The notes beneath the pieces were generated by a model. It did not search any database. It was not told the origin of the DNA and was given only the letters and a program-made list of their open reading frames with translations. A program made the translations under genes and the position numbers. A DNA stretch of 64,000 nucleotides from positions 248,001 through 312,000 of the forward strand of contig QQUN01000005.1 in NCBI GenBank assembly GCA_008501585.1. Reading direction: 5' to 3'. This DNA comes from Pseudomonadota bacterium. GTDB lineage: Bacteria; Pseudomonadota; Gammaproteobacteria; Burkholderiales; Rhodocyclaceae. This document shows, piece after piece, positions 35,428 to 43,475 of this stretch (the first letter of the stretch is position 1; every line of letters starts with the position of its first letter).

Positions 35428-36747
35428 ATGACGCAATACAAACTCGTTTTTTCCGGTGACATCCTGCCCGGCCACGATCCCGACCAGGTCAAGGCACAGT
35501 TGCTGGCCATGCTCAAGCTCGCGCCCGAGCAGGCGCCCAGGCTGTTCTCCGGCAAGCGGGTCACGCTCAAGAAGGGGCTCGACGCCGAGCGGGCGCAAAG
35601 CTACCGGCGCAAGTTGTCCGCCATGGGGATCGGGATCCGGGTCGAGGCCGAGCGCGACGACACCGAAGCGCCCCGCCCGGCCACGCCACCCCCGGCGCCG
35701 ATCCGCCCGCCGCAGGCCGCAACACCGCCGACGCCTGCACTCGATCTGGTGCCGGCCGAGCCCGCGCCCGCGACCGAGATGGACTGCCCCGAGTGCGGGC
35801 ACCATCAGCCGCGGCGCACCCTCTGCCTGAACTGCGGCTGCGACATGCCGCGCGTGCTCGCCGCCCGCGAAGCACAGGCGCAGGAGGCAAAGGCCGGCGT
35901 GTCCGACATCCAGCACCGCAGCCTGCGGATCCACCCGGGCGATGCCCCCGTGGTGCAGGCCGAGCCGGCCCGCCTGTTCGGCGCCGACTTTGGCGGGCGG
36001 ATCGGGCGGCGGTCTTATTTCGCGGGCAGCATGCTGCTCACCAGCGTGCTGATGTGGATCGCCCTCGCCGGCGTGCGCATGGAAAGCTTTCTGGTGCTCG
36101 GGCTGTGCGCCCTGGTCGGCGTGTTCTTCGGCATCCGCCTGAGCATCCTGCGCTGCCATGATTTCGACTGGCGCGGCTGGTGGGTGCTGATCACGGCCAT
36201 TCCGTATGTCGGCGCCCTGTTCAGCCTGCTGCTGATGTTCTTCCCCGGCAGCAAGGACGACAACACCTACGGTGCCCGCCCACAACCGACGAGCTGGGGG
36301 GCTGCGGTTGGCGCGCTGGTGGTTGTCGTCGCCTCGTCCATGCTCGCCTTCAGTTTCTTTGCCCAGGATATTGCCGGTGCCGCCATGCGCTATGGCGACA
36401 CGGCCGGCCTCACCTCTGATGCCGGCAGTGCAAGCGGGCTTCAGAACGCCGCCCTGCGCCACTACGATCCGGCGCGGGACCGGATCGTCATGTACTCGCT
36501 GACCACCTGCGGCTATTGCGACCAGAAGCGTGCCCAGTTCGACGCGCTGGGCGTGCGCTATCGCGAAGTGTTCATCGACACCGACCGTTCGGCCGGCGAG
36601 GCGATGTGGGCCAAATTGCGCGCCGGTGGCTGGACGAGCGGCGGCGTGGGCACCCCGACGCTGGAAGTCAACGGCGTGATGTTGCCGAACAACCCCTCGC
36701 TTGAGGCGATGAGTCAGCACTTTCTCGCCGGCGCCAACCGTTTCTAG
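35428..36747 (+). CDS. Zinc-ribbon / DUF805 membrane / glutaredoxin fusion protein
   Basis: Multidomain 439 aa protein. Residues 1-80 form a small alpha/beta domain (LVFSGDILPGHDPDQVKAQL, KRVTLKKGLDAERAQSYRRKL). A Pro-rich linker leads to a zinc ribbon (C120, C123, C133, C136). Then comes a DUF805-type membrane domain at about 190-300 with FGGRIGRRSYFAGSMLLTSVL, RCHDFDWRGWW and L-L-M-F-F-P-G-S-K-D-D-N-T-Y-G, plus a further membrane segment at about 293-313. The C-terminal glutaredoxin/NrdH-like domain (about 355-435) has the redox pair C361-G-Y-C364 and the cis-Pro in VGTPTLEVNG. The topology suggests a redox domain tethered at the membrane; which side it faces is not certain. Substrate unknown. 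Confidence 0.8.
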   Translation: MTQYKLVFSGDILPGHDPDQVKAQLLAMLKLAPEQAPRLFSGKRVTLKKGLDAERAQSYRRKLSAMGIGIRVEAERDDTEAPRPATPPPAPIRPPQAATPPTPALDLVPAEPAPATEMDCPECGHHQPRRTLCLNCGCDMPRVLAAREAQAQEAKAGVSDIQHRSLRIHPGDAPVVQAEPARLFGADFGGRIGRRSYFAGSMLLTSVLMWIALAGVRMESFLVLGLCALVGVFFGIRLSILRCHDFDWRGWWVLITAIPYVGALFSLLLMFFPGSKDDNTYGARPQPTSWGAAVGALVVVVASSMLAFSFFAQDIAGAAMRYGDTAGLTSDAGSASGLQNAALRHYDPARDRIVMYSLTTCGYCDQKRAQFDALGVRYREVFIDTDRSAGEAMWAKLRAGGWTSGGVGTPTLEVNGVMLPNNPSLEAMSQHFLAGANRF

Positions 36748-37679
36748 CGTGCAGCCAGCAACCAGTGGCGAAACTGGGCGATCGCCGGGCGCTCGGCCGT
36801 GGTGACCGGGCAGACGAGGTAATAGGCGTAGCGCGAGGGAATGGCCAGGTCAAAGGGCCGTACCAGCCGCCCGGCCTCGATGTCCCGGCGCACCATCGGG
36901 TCGAGGCCGAGCACCACGCCCATCCCGTCCATTGCTGCCTCCAATGCCAGGCTGGAGTTGGAAAAGTGCGGACCGCGATGCGGGTCAACGCCGCGCACTT
37001 TGGCCGCGCGCAGCCAGTCTTCCCAGCTCACCCGCTCGGAGCGGCCCACGGCGGTGTCGTCATGCAAGAGGGTGTGGAAGCGCAAGTCGGTGGCTTGTTT
37101 GAGGCGACGCTGCCCCTTGAGCAGATCGGGGTGGCACACCGGCACATACGCCACCTCCATGAGCAGGTCGGTCCGCATGCCGGGGTAGCTCCCCCGGCCA
37201 AAACGAACCTCGAGATCGATCTGGCCCTCGCGCAGGGCGACCAGATCCGATTCGACGTCTTCGAGGTCCGGTGCGTCGACCGTGTTTGGCGCCGTCCCGA
37301 GCACCAGATCGATGTCCGGGTGGGCCTCGGTGAAGCGTTGCAGGCGATGCACCAGCCAGCGCCCGGCGAAGGCCGGCGGCACGGTGACGCGCAGGTGGCG
37401 TGACAGCGACTGGCCGTCAACCGATTCGACCGCTGCCGCAAGATGCGCCAGCCCCTCGCTGACGCCCGGCAGCAGGCGCTCGCCCGCGTCCGTCAGGGCC
37501 AGGGCGCGTGTCAGCCGGTGAAACAAGGCCACGCCCAGATGCGCCTCCAGCGCCTTGATTTGCTGGCTCACTGCCGCCGGGGTGACATGCAGTTCCTCGG
37601 CCGCCTGCTTGAAGCTCAGGTGGCGAGCCGCGGTCTCGAAGACGCGCAGCGATGCGAGGGGCGGCATGGATCGGGGCAT
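36744..37679 (-). CDS. LysR-type transcriptional regulator (GcvA-like)
   Basis: DNA-binding regulator of about 311 aa. The N-terminal winged helix-turn-helix is typical (LASLRVFETAARHLSFKQAAEELHVTPAAVSQQIKALEAHLGVALF). The substrate-binding domain has the GcvA-group pattern (WLVHRLQRFTEAHPDIDLVLG, EVRFGRGSYPGMRTDLL, LLHDDTAVG, W-E-D-W-L-R-A-A). The frame opens with GTG at 37685; the ATG at 37679 or 37667 is equally plausible. It diverges from a small gene at 37810, so the 130-bp gap is likely its operator. Its effector cannot be predicted. Its 3' end overlaps the glutaredoxin-fusion gene by 4 bp. Confidence 0.9.
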   Translation of the reverse strand: MPRSMPPLASLRVFETAARHLSFKQAAEELHVTPAAVSQQIKALEAHLGVALFHRLTRALALTDAGERLLPGVSEGLAHLAAAVESVDGQSLSRHLRVTVPPAFAGRWLVHRLQRFTEAHPDIDLVLGTAPNTVDAPDLEDVESDLVALREGQIDLEVRFGRGSYPGMRTDLLMEVAYVPVCHPDLLKGQRRLKQATDLRFHTLLHDDTAVGRSERVSWEDWLRAAKVRGVDPHRGPHFSNSSLALEAAMDGMGVVLGLDPMVRRDIEAGRLVRPFDLAIPSRYAYYLVCPVTTAERPAIAQFRHWLLAAR

Positions 37680-37809
37680 GGGCACAGTTTAGTCAAACTG
37701 ATGCGTCACATCATCAATGATCGTTTGTTGCGACGCACAACGGCGCGTAGAGTCATCCGTATCGTCGTGAGCCGACCCAGATCGGCCGATGCAACTGGAG
37801 CAACACACC

Positions 37810-37995
37810 ATGCAACGCACCGCCAACCCCGGCAATCCGCAGCACACCTTGATGAGCCCCGAACACTATCTTGCGCGAGCGCACGCCCTACGCAGCGCCA
37901 CCTTCGCCCATGCCATCGATGCGCTCGTCCGCCGCGTCACCGGGCATGTCGGCCGCGCCGTGCAGTGGCTCAACAGCCACCCGGTCATTTCCTGA
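37810..37995 (+). CDS. Small hypothetical protein divergent from the LysR gene
   Basis: 61 aa, not recognised. It has a polar N-terminus, then two amphipathic helices (PEHYLARAHALRSATFAHAI and DALVRRVTGHVGRAVQWLNS), basic overall, with no membrane segment. Small basic proteins of this size often stand divergent from GcvA-like LysR genes, which makes it a probable target of that regulator. GGAG lies 9 bases before the ATG. The stop codon TGA is also the first three bases of the repeat at 37993. I judge it real from the ribosome site and the neighbour arrangement, not from family recognition. Confidence 0.6.
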   Translation: MQRTANPGNPQHTLMSPEHYLARAHALRSATFAHAIDALVRRVTGHVGRAVQWLNSHPVIS

Positions 37996-38139
37996 GAACT
38001 TGTGAAGAAATCGTAGCGAGCAGGGCCGAGTGCAAGGCGCGAGCGAGCGAACGACGAGACATATCAAATGGATAGGCGAGGAGTGAGCGAGTGAGCAACG
38101 CAGCAATCGGCACGCGCAGTAGATTTATTCACAAGTTCT
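37993..38139. repeat. Mobile-looking repeat with 18-bp inverted ends, starting at a stop codon
   Basis: The ends AGAACTTGTGAAGAAATC (37995-38012) and, reverse complemented, AGAACTTGTGAATAAATC (38122-38139) differ at one base. The interior (about 110 bp) has no open frame, and contains CGTAGCGAGCAGGGCCGAGT and a run of GAGCGAGC-type sequence. The left end overlaps the TGA stop of the small gene. A shortened copy is at 10327-10411 and a diverged one at 17581. It resembles a MITE or REP-like element; no target duplication is evident. Confidence 0.75.
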
Positions 38140-38145
38140 GAACGC

Positions 38146-39279
38146 TCACCGCCGCGTCAGATCTCTCAGCATGGCTTGCAGCATGGCGGCGCCGAGCCGC
38201 TTGCTGCGGGCGCCGTTCCAGCCGTAGTGGCCGTCCGGCAACAGGTGGTTGTCCTTGAACGGCATCTCGAGCGTCAGCGACAGGCAGCCGAAACGGTGCG
38301 CCACCCATTTGCTGGCGAGGGTCAGCATGTCCTCGCCGAAACGGTCGGGGGTGTAGCCGACCTCGGTCTGGAAGTCGGGGCTGGCGTCGGCCAGCGCGGC
38401 CAGAAAGGCCGCTTCGCGGGCCGCCATCGTGTCCGGGACGCCCGGCACCATCTGCGCACCGTCGATGAAGACATAGGGCAGCGATTCGTCCCCATGGATG
38501 TCGAGAAAGAGCGCGCAACCGGTGGCTTCCATCTGTTCGCGCACGCACTGCACCTCGGGGCTGCGCGCCGTGCTCGGCGCCATCCATTCGCGGTTGAGGT
38601 TGGCGCCGGCGGCATTGGTCCGCAGGTTGCCGCGGATCGCGCCGTCCGGGTTCATGTTCGGCACGATGTACAGGCAGGCATGCTCGCGCACCCGCCGGGC
38701 CAGCGGATCGGCGCCGTCGAGCAGGCGTTCGAGCAGGCCCTCGATGAACCACTCCGCCATCGTCTCGCCCGGATGCTGGCGGGCAATGATCCACACCGGC
38801 TGGCGCTCGGGCGCCGGCCGGCCCACCACCACGCAATCGACGCTGCGCCCGTCAACCGTTTCGCCGAGCGAGCGCACCTGCGCGTACGGTGACATTTCGG
38901 CCCGGCCCAGCAGGTCGAGATGGCGCTCGTGCGAATAGGGCTCGAAGTAGGCGTAGTAGATGTTGTTGCGTTCGGGGGTGTGCTCGATGACCAGGCGGCC
39001 GTCCTCGAAGCGTGTGCCCGGCACCCGGAACCACACCCGGCGGTCGTAGGAGGCCACCGCGCGATAGCCGGGCCAGCCGTCCGGATACGCGGCCTCGGCC
39101 GCGTTCTCGAACACCATCCGCAACGGCACGCCGGCAGCGTCGTGCACCCGGAAATGGAACCACTGGCAAAAGCTGGCGGCATTGTCCGGCCGCAGGCGCA
39201 GGCGGATCGCCTCGGGCGCCGCTGCGCTCACCACCTCGATGCTGCCGCTGTCAAACCCCTGGCTGATCCGGATGCCCAC
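38146..39279 (-). CDS. M14 zinc carboxypeptidase, cytosolic carboxypeptidase (CCP)-like
   Basis: 377 aa with no signal peptide, so probably cytoplasmic. An N-terminal beta-sandwich domain typical of CCP-type M14 enzymes (about residues 1-120, with W-F-H-F-R-V and NNIYYAYFEPYS) precedes the peptidase domain. Zinc ligands appear in RQHPGET (His, Glu) and DIHGDE (His), the substrate-binding Arg/Asn in N-P-D-G-A-I-R-G-N and NLNREW, and the catalytic Glu in LTLEMPF. Eukaryotic relatives remove C-terminal Glu from tubulin; bacterial members are little studied. It begins with GTG at 39279 preceded by AGGAGAG. It is separated from yaaA by 27 bp. Confidence 0.9.
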   Translation of the reverse strand: MGIRISQGFDSGSIEVVSAAAPEAIRLRLRPDNAASFCQWFHFRVHDAAGVPLRMVFENAAEAAYPDGWPGYRAVASYDRRVWFRVPGTRFEDGRLVIEHTPERNNIYYAYFEPYSHERHLDLLGRAEMSPYAQVRSLGETVDGRSVDCVVVGRPAPERQPVWIIARQHPGETMAEWFIEGLLERLLDGADPLARRVREHACLYIVPNMNPDGAIRGNLRTNAAGANLNREWMAPSTARSPEVQCVREQMEATGCALFLDIHGDESLPYVFIDGAQMVPGVPDTMAAREAAFLAALADASPDFQTEVGYTPDRFGEDMLTLASKWVAHRFGCLSLTLEMPFKDNHLLPDGHYGWNGARSKRLGAAMLQAMLRDLTRR

Positions 39280-39306
39280 GATCGCTCTCCTGCTGTCGGT
39301 TGTGTG

Positions 39307-40089
39307 TCAGACCACGCCGTCCTGGCGCCGCCGGAAGACCCAGCGATCGGCGTCGGAGGCGTCGGCGGCAAAGTGGTAGCCGTCGGTGTCGAAGCCTTTG
39401 AGATCGTCGACATCGCTCAGCCGGTGGTCGATCGCGTAGCGCACCATCAGGCCGCGGGCGCGCTTGGCGTGGAAGCTGATGATCTTGTATCGGCCACCTT
39501 TCCAGTCCTCGAACACCGGGGTGACGATCCGCCCCTTGAGGCTGTCCGGCCGGATGACCTTGAAGTACTCCTCGGAGGCGAGGTTTACCAGCACCTTGTC
39601 GGTGGATGCGCCGAGCAAGGCGTTGATCGCCTCGGTCGGCCGCTCGCCCCAGAAATCGTACAGATTGCGCCCGGCCGGCGTGGCCAGTCGCGTGCCCATC
39701 TCGAGCCGGTAGGCCTGCATCAGGTCCAGCGGACGCAGTACGCCGTAGAGCCCGGAGAGGATGCGCAGATGCTGCTGCGCGTAAGCCACGCCCTCGGCGT
39801 CCAGCGTGGCGGCGTCAAGCCCATCGTAGACATCGCCATTGAACGCGAACAGGCAGGGCTTGGCGTTCTTGCGGTTGAACGGGCGCGACCACTCGGCAAA
39901 GCGGGCCACGTTGAGGGCGGCGAGCTTGTCCGAGATGTGCATCAACTCGCCCAGCGCGGCCGGGCTGAAATCGCGCATGACGCCGACGAGGGTTTCGGCA
40001 GCATCGAGAAACGCCGGCTGGCTGGGTTTGCAATCGGGCGCGGGGGTGTCGTAGTCCAGCGATTTGGCGGGAGAAATAACGAAGTGCAT
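39307..40089 (-). CDS. yaaA: Peroxide stress protein YaaA
   Basis: DUF328/UPF0246 protein that in E. coli lowers intracellular free iron during hydrogen peroxide stress. Family motifs: M-H-F-V-I-S-P-A-K-S-L at the start, FNGDVYDGLDA, Q-Q-H-L-R-I-L-S-G-L-Y-G-V-L-R-P-L-D-L-M, Y-R-L-E-M-G and a C-terminal FHAKRARGLMVRY. Length 260 aa is normal. The Met at 40089 is the family start. It diverges from bioA; the 157-bp gap carries both promoters. Confidence 0.95.
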   Translation of the reverse strand: MHFVISPAKSLDYDTPAPDCKPSQPAFLDAAETLVGVMRDFSPAALGELMHISDKLAALNVARFAEWSRPFNRKNAKPCLFAFNGDVYDGLDAATLDAEGVAYAQQHLRILSGLYGVLRPLDLMQAYRLEMGTRLATPAGRNLYDFWGERPTEAINALLGASTDKVLVNLASEEYFKVIRPDSLKGRIVTPVFEDWKGGRYKIISFHAKRARGLMVRYAIDHRLSDVDDLKGFDTDGYHFAADASDADRWVFRRRQDGVV

Positions 40090-40186
40090 GCGAGACCTGT
40101 CGTGCGTCGGAAGCGCCCATGGTAGCAAAAGCGCCGCCCCCGGCGCAGTCCGGGCGGGCTGCCCCGAGGGGCCTGAAATGCCGTGT

Positions 40187-40216
40187 TTGACAGCGCCCCG
40201 GCGATTTCAGAGTATT
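40187..40216 (+). promoter_or_regulatory. Candidate promoter of the biotin operon
   Basis: TTGACA at 40187-40192 is a perfect -35 element. Eighteen bases on, AGTATT (40211-40216) is a modest -10. bioA starts 31 bp later. I could not find a BirA-type operator dyad overlapping it. Confidence 0.35.
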
Positions 40217-40246
40217 GGACGATTCCGCAGCTTCCGGCCCGCCGCT

Positions 40247-41566
40247 ATGACCCAGTCTCCCTTGCTCGAACGCTCCCGCCGTGCGGTCTGGCATCCGTGC
40301 ACGCAAATGAAGAGCCATGAATCCCTGCCGCTGGTGCCCGTCACCCGCGGCGAGGGGGTGTGGCTGTACGACGACACGGGGCGACGCTTCCTCGACGGTG
40401 TCAGCGCCTGGTGGGTGAATCTGTTCGGGCACTGCAACCCGCGCATCAATGACGCGATCTGCGAGCAGCTCGAAACCCTTGAGCATGTGATGCTCGCCGG
40501 CTTCACCCATGCGCCGGTGGTCGAGTTGTCGGAGCGCCTCTCCGCCCTCACCGGCCACCGCCTGGGCCATGCCTTCTATGCCTCGGATGGCGCCTCGGCG
40601 ACCGAGATTGCGCTCAAGATGAGTATGCATGCGTGGCGCAACCAGGGCGAAACCGGCAAGGATCGCTTCATCAGCCTGGCCGGCAGCTACCACGGCGAAA
40701 CGGTGGGCGCGCTGGCGGTGACCGATGTGGCGCTCTTCCGCGACGCTTATGCCCCGCTGGTACGCGCCGGGGCCACGGTGCCCAGCCCCGATGCCCGCCA
40801 GGCCGAGCCGGGTGAGACCGACGAGGATGTGGCCGAACGCGCGGCGCTGGCGCTGGAACACTATTTGGCCGAACACCACGACGAGATCGCTGCGCTGATC
40901 GTCGAGCCGCTGGTCCAGGGGGCGGTCGGCATGGCGATGTACCACCCGCACTACCTGCGCCGCGCCCGGGCCTTGTGCGATACCTACCGGGTCCATCTCA
41001 TCGCCGATGAAATCGCCGTCGGCTGCGGCCGCACCGGCACCTTCTTCGCCTGCGAGCAGGCCGGTATCTGGCCGGACATGATGTGCCTGTCCAAGGGCAT
41101 CTCGGGGGGCTACCTGCCGCTGTCGCTGGTGCTGTCCACCGATGCGATCTACGACTGTTTCTACGACGACGACGTGCACCGCGGCTTCCTGCACTCGCAC
41201 TCCTACACCGGCAACCCGCTGGCCTGCCGGGCGGCGCTGGCGACGCTCGACATCTTCAAGGCCGACGATGTGATCAACGCCAACACGGTGCGTGCCCGCC
41301 AGCTCGGCGACGCCGCGCAGGCGGCATTTGACGGCCACCCGGCGGTGCGCCACCTGCGCCAGCGCGGCATGATCCTCGCGTTTGATGTCGCGACGCCGCG
41401 GCGCGACTTCAGCCAGCGCTTTTTCGCCGCCGGCCTGGACGCCGGCGTGCTGCTGCGCCCGCTGGGCAACACCGTGTATTTCATGCCGCCGTATATCGTC
41501 GAGGCCGATGACATCGCCCATCTGGTCGGCGGTGCGGCTGCCGCACTCGAACACAGTCTGCGCTGA
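40247..41566 (+). CDS. bioA: Adenosylmethionine-8-amino-7-oxononanoate aminotransferase (BioA)
   Basis: PLP enzyme that makes 7,8-diaminopelargonic acid from KAPA with S-adenosylmethionine as amino donor. Visible signatures: WHPCTQMKSHE at the substrate site, DGVSAWWVNLFGHCNPRI, FYASDGASATEIALKM for PLP phosphate, LIADEIAVGCGRTGTFFACE with the PLP-ring Asp, and the Schiff-base Lys in LSKGISGGYLP. Length 439 aa is normal. The start at 40247 removes a 61-codon upstream extension that lies antisense to yaaA. First gene of the bioA-F-H-C-D operon. Confidence 0.97.
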   Translation: MTQSPLLERSRRAVWHPCTQMKSHESLPLVPVTRGEGVWLYDDTGRRFLDGVSAWWVNLFGHCNPRINDAICEQLETLEHVMLAGFTHAPVVELSERLSALTGHRLGHAFYASDGASATEIALKMSMHAWRNQGETGKDRFISLAGSYHGETVGALAVTDVALFRDAYAPLVRAGATVPSPDARQAEPGETDEDVAERAALALEHYLAEHHDEIAALIVEPLVQGAVGMAMYHPHYLRRARALCDTYRVHLIADEIAVGCGRTGTFFACEQAGIWPDMMCLSKGISGGYLPLSLVLSTDAIYDCFYDDDVHRGFLHSHSYTGNPLACRAALATLDIFKADDVINANTVRARQLGDAAQAAFDGHPAVRHLRQRGMILAFDVATPRRDFSQRFFAAGLDAGVLLRPLGNTVYFMPPYIVEADDIAHLVGGAAAALEHSLR

Positions 41567-41571
41567 GCCCG

Positions 41572-42735
41572 ATGACGCTGCTCACCCAATTGCGTGCCGA
41601 TCTGGCCGATCGCGCCGGCAAATCGCTCATCCGCCGCCGGCGCACCCTGACGACGCCCTGTGGCCCGCATGCCGTGGTCGATGGCCGGCAGATGCTGTCC
41701 TTTTGCAGCAACGACTATCTCGGCCTCGCCGCCCACCCGGCGCTGGCGGCAGCCCTCGCCGAGGGCGCGGCACGCTGGGGGGGCGGTGCGGGGGCCTCGC
41801 ACCTGGTCAGCGGCCACTATGCGGTGCATGAGCGCCTCGAAGCCCGGCTGGCCGAGTTCACGGGCTGCGAGCGCGCGCTGGTGTTCTCCACCGGCTACAT
41901 GGTGAACATGGGCATCGCCGCTGCGCTGCTCGGGCGTGGTGACGCCCTCTTTGCCGACCGCCTCAACCACGCCTCGCTGGTCGATGGCGCGCTGTTGAGC
42001 CGCGCCGAGCATCATCGCTACGCCCATGGCGACACCGCCGCCCTGTCGCGCCTGCTGGCGGCCAGTACGGCCCGCCGCAAGCTGATCGTGACCGACAGCG
42101 TGTTCAGCATGGACGGTGACATCGCCCCGCTGGCCGAGCTGTTGGCGCTGGCCGAGGCGCACGACGCCTGGCTGCTCGTGGATGACGCCCATGGCTTCGG
42201 TGTGCTCGGGCCGCAAGGCCGCGGCGCACTCGCCGCCGCCGGGCTGGCCCACTGGCGCCTGCTGCTGGTCGGCACGCTCGGCAAGGCCGCCGGCCTGTCG
42301 GGCGCCTTCGTGGCCGGGCACGCCGATGTGGTCGAGTGGCTGATGCAGACCATGCGCACCTATATTTTCACCACCGGCGCGCCTCCGGCGCTGGCCCATG
42401 CCCTGCTCACCGCCGTCGACCTGATCGAGCGCGGCGACGCCCTGCGCAGCACACTGGCGGCGCATCAACAGCAACTGCACGACACCCTCCATCTGGCGCA
42501 GTGGCAGCGCATGCCGTCCGCCACCCCTATCCAGCCGGTGAAAATCGGGGATAATGCCGCCGCCGTGGCCGCGGCTGCGGCACTGTGGGATGACGGCCTG
42601 TGGGTGCCGGCGATTCGGCCGCCGACCGTCCCGCAAGGCACGGCCCGGCTGCGCATCTCGCTCAGCGCGGCACACACCGAACACGATATTTCCCGATTGA
42701 CCGACGCCCTTCACCGGATCGAACGCACGCCATGA
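41572..42735 (+). CDS. bioF: 8-amino-7-oxononanoate synthase (BioF)
   Basis: PLP-dependent condensation of pimeloyl-ACP (or CoA) with L-alanine to give KAPA, the first committed ring-building step. Features: F-C-S-N-D-Y-L-G-L-A-A-H-P, G-A-S-H-L-V-S-G-H-Y for substrate binding, D-S-V-F-S-M-D-G-D, the cofactor D-D-A-H-G-F-G and the PLP-binding Lys in GTLGKAAGLSGAF. Length 387 aa is normal. It starts 5 bp after bioA and overlaps bioH by 4 bp. Confidence 0.97.
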   Translation: MTLLTQLRADLADRAGKSLIRRRRTLTTPCGPHAVVDGRQMLSFCSNDYLGLAAHPALAAALAEGAARWGGGAGASHLVSGHYAVHERLEARLAEFTGCERALVFSTGYMVNMGIAAALLGRGDALFADRLNHASLVDGALLSRAEHHRYAHGDTAALSRLLAASTARRKLIVTDSVFSMDGDIAPLAELLALAEAHDAWLLVDDAHGFGVLGPQGRGALAAAGLAHWRLLLVGTLGKAAGLSGAFVAGHADVVEWLMQTMRTYIFTTGAPPALAHALLTAVDLIERGDALRSTLAAHQQQLHDTLHLAQWQRMPSATPIQPVKIGDNAAAVAAAAALWDDGLWVPAIRPPTVPQGTARLRISLSAAHTEHDISRLTDALHRIERTP

Positions 42736-43475
42736 GTCGCCCGCCCCTCGTACTGCTCCACGGCTGGGGCCTGACCCCGGCGGTGTGGCAGCCGTTGCGG
42801 GCCCAGCTCGATCCGGCCTGGCCGTGTACCGCCCCCGCCCTCCCCGGCCATGCCGACGATGCGCCCCGCCCCCATGCGCCGAGCCTGGCTGCGTGGGCCG
42901 ATGCGCTGGCGGCCGAGCTGCCCGATCACGCGCTGGTGTGCGGCTGGTCGCTCGGGGCACTGCTCGCCCTCGACCTGGCCCGTCGCCACCCGGCCAAGGT
43001 GGCGTGTCTGGCGCTGATCGGTGCCAGCCCCTGCTTTGTCCAGCGCGCCGACTGGGCCTGCGCGCAGCCCCCAGCGGTGGTCGACGGCTTCCGTCGGGAG
43101 TTTGCCGTCGCGCCCGACAAGACCCAGCGCCGCTTCGTGGCCCTGCAGGCACTGGGCGACACGGCGCGTCGTGAGGTGACCCGCCAGCTCACTGGCGCCC
43201 TGGTGCCGGTAACGGCCGCATCCGCGCCATGGCTGGCCGATGGGCTCGACATCCTCGCGCAGGTCGACCTGCGTGAGTCACTTGCCCAGGTCGGCTGCCC
43301 GGTGCGTCTTCTTCATGGCGCTCACGATGCCCTGATGCCCGCGGCCGCGGCACGTGCGATGGCCGACGGCTTGCCCGATGCGCGCTACTCGGAGTTTGCC
43401 GACGCGGGCCATGCGCCCTTTGTTGCCCGTGCCGCCGACTGTGCGCGCCTGCTCCACAGTTTTGCCGATGACTGA
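42732..43475 (+). CDS. bioH: Pimeloyl-ACP methyl ester esterase (BioH)
   Basis: Carboxylesterase that removes the methyl group from pimeloyl-ACP methyl ester, ending the BioC-BioH pimelate route. Alpha/beta hydrolase with HGWG oxyanion loop (LLHGWGLTPAVWQPL), nucleophile S73 in GWSLGA, Asp in LLHGAHDALMP and His in DAGHAPF. Length 247 aa agrees with BioH. The ATG overlaps the bioF stop (ATGA), so the in-frame start at 42600 is rejected. It overlaps bioC by 8 bp. Confidence 0.94.
   Translation: MSRPPLVLLHGWGLTPAVWQPLRAQLDPAWPCTAPALPGHADDAPRPHAPSLAAWADALAAELPDHALVCGWSLGALLALDLARRHPAKVACLALIGASPCFVQRADWACAQPPAVVDGFRREFAVAPDKTQRRFVALQALGDTARREVTRQLTGALVPVTAASAPWLADGLDILAQVDLRESLAQVGCPVRLLHGAHDALMPAAAARAMADGLPDARYSEFADAGHAPFVARAADCARLLHSFADD

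Noticed and set aside
37993-38139. A CRISPR repeat unit or insertion sequence
   Set aside because: There is only one pair of inverted ends, no regularly spaced direct repeats, no cas genes and no room for a transposase.
39815-41554. A 579-codon minus-strand frame over bioA
   Set aside because: It is antisense to BioA and merges with the end of yaaA in another frame.
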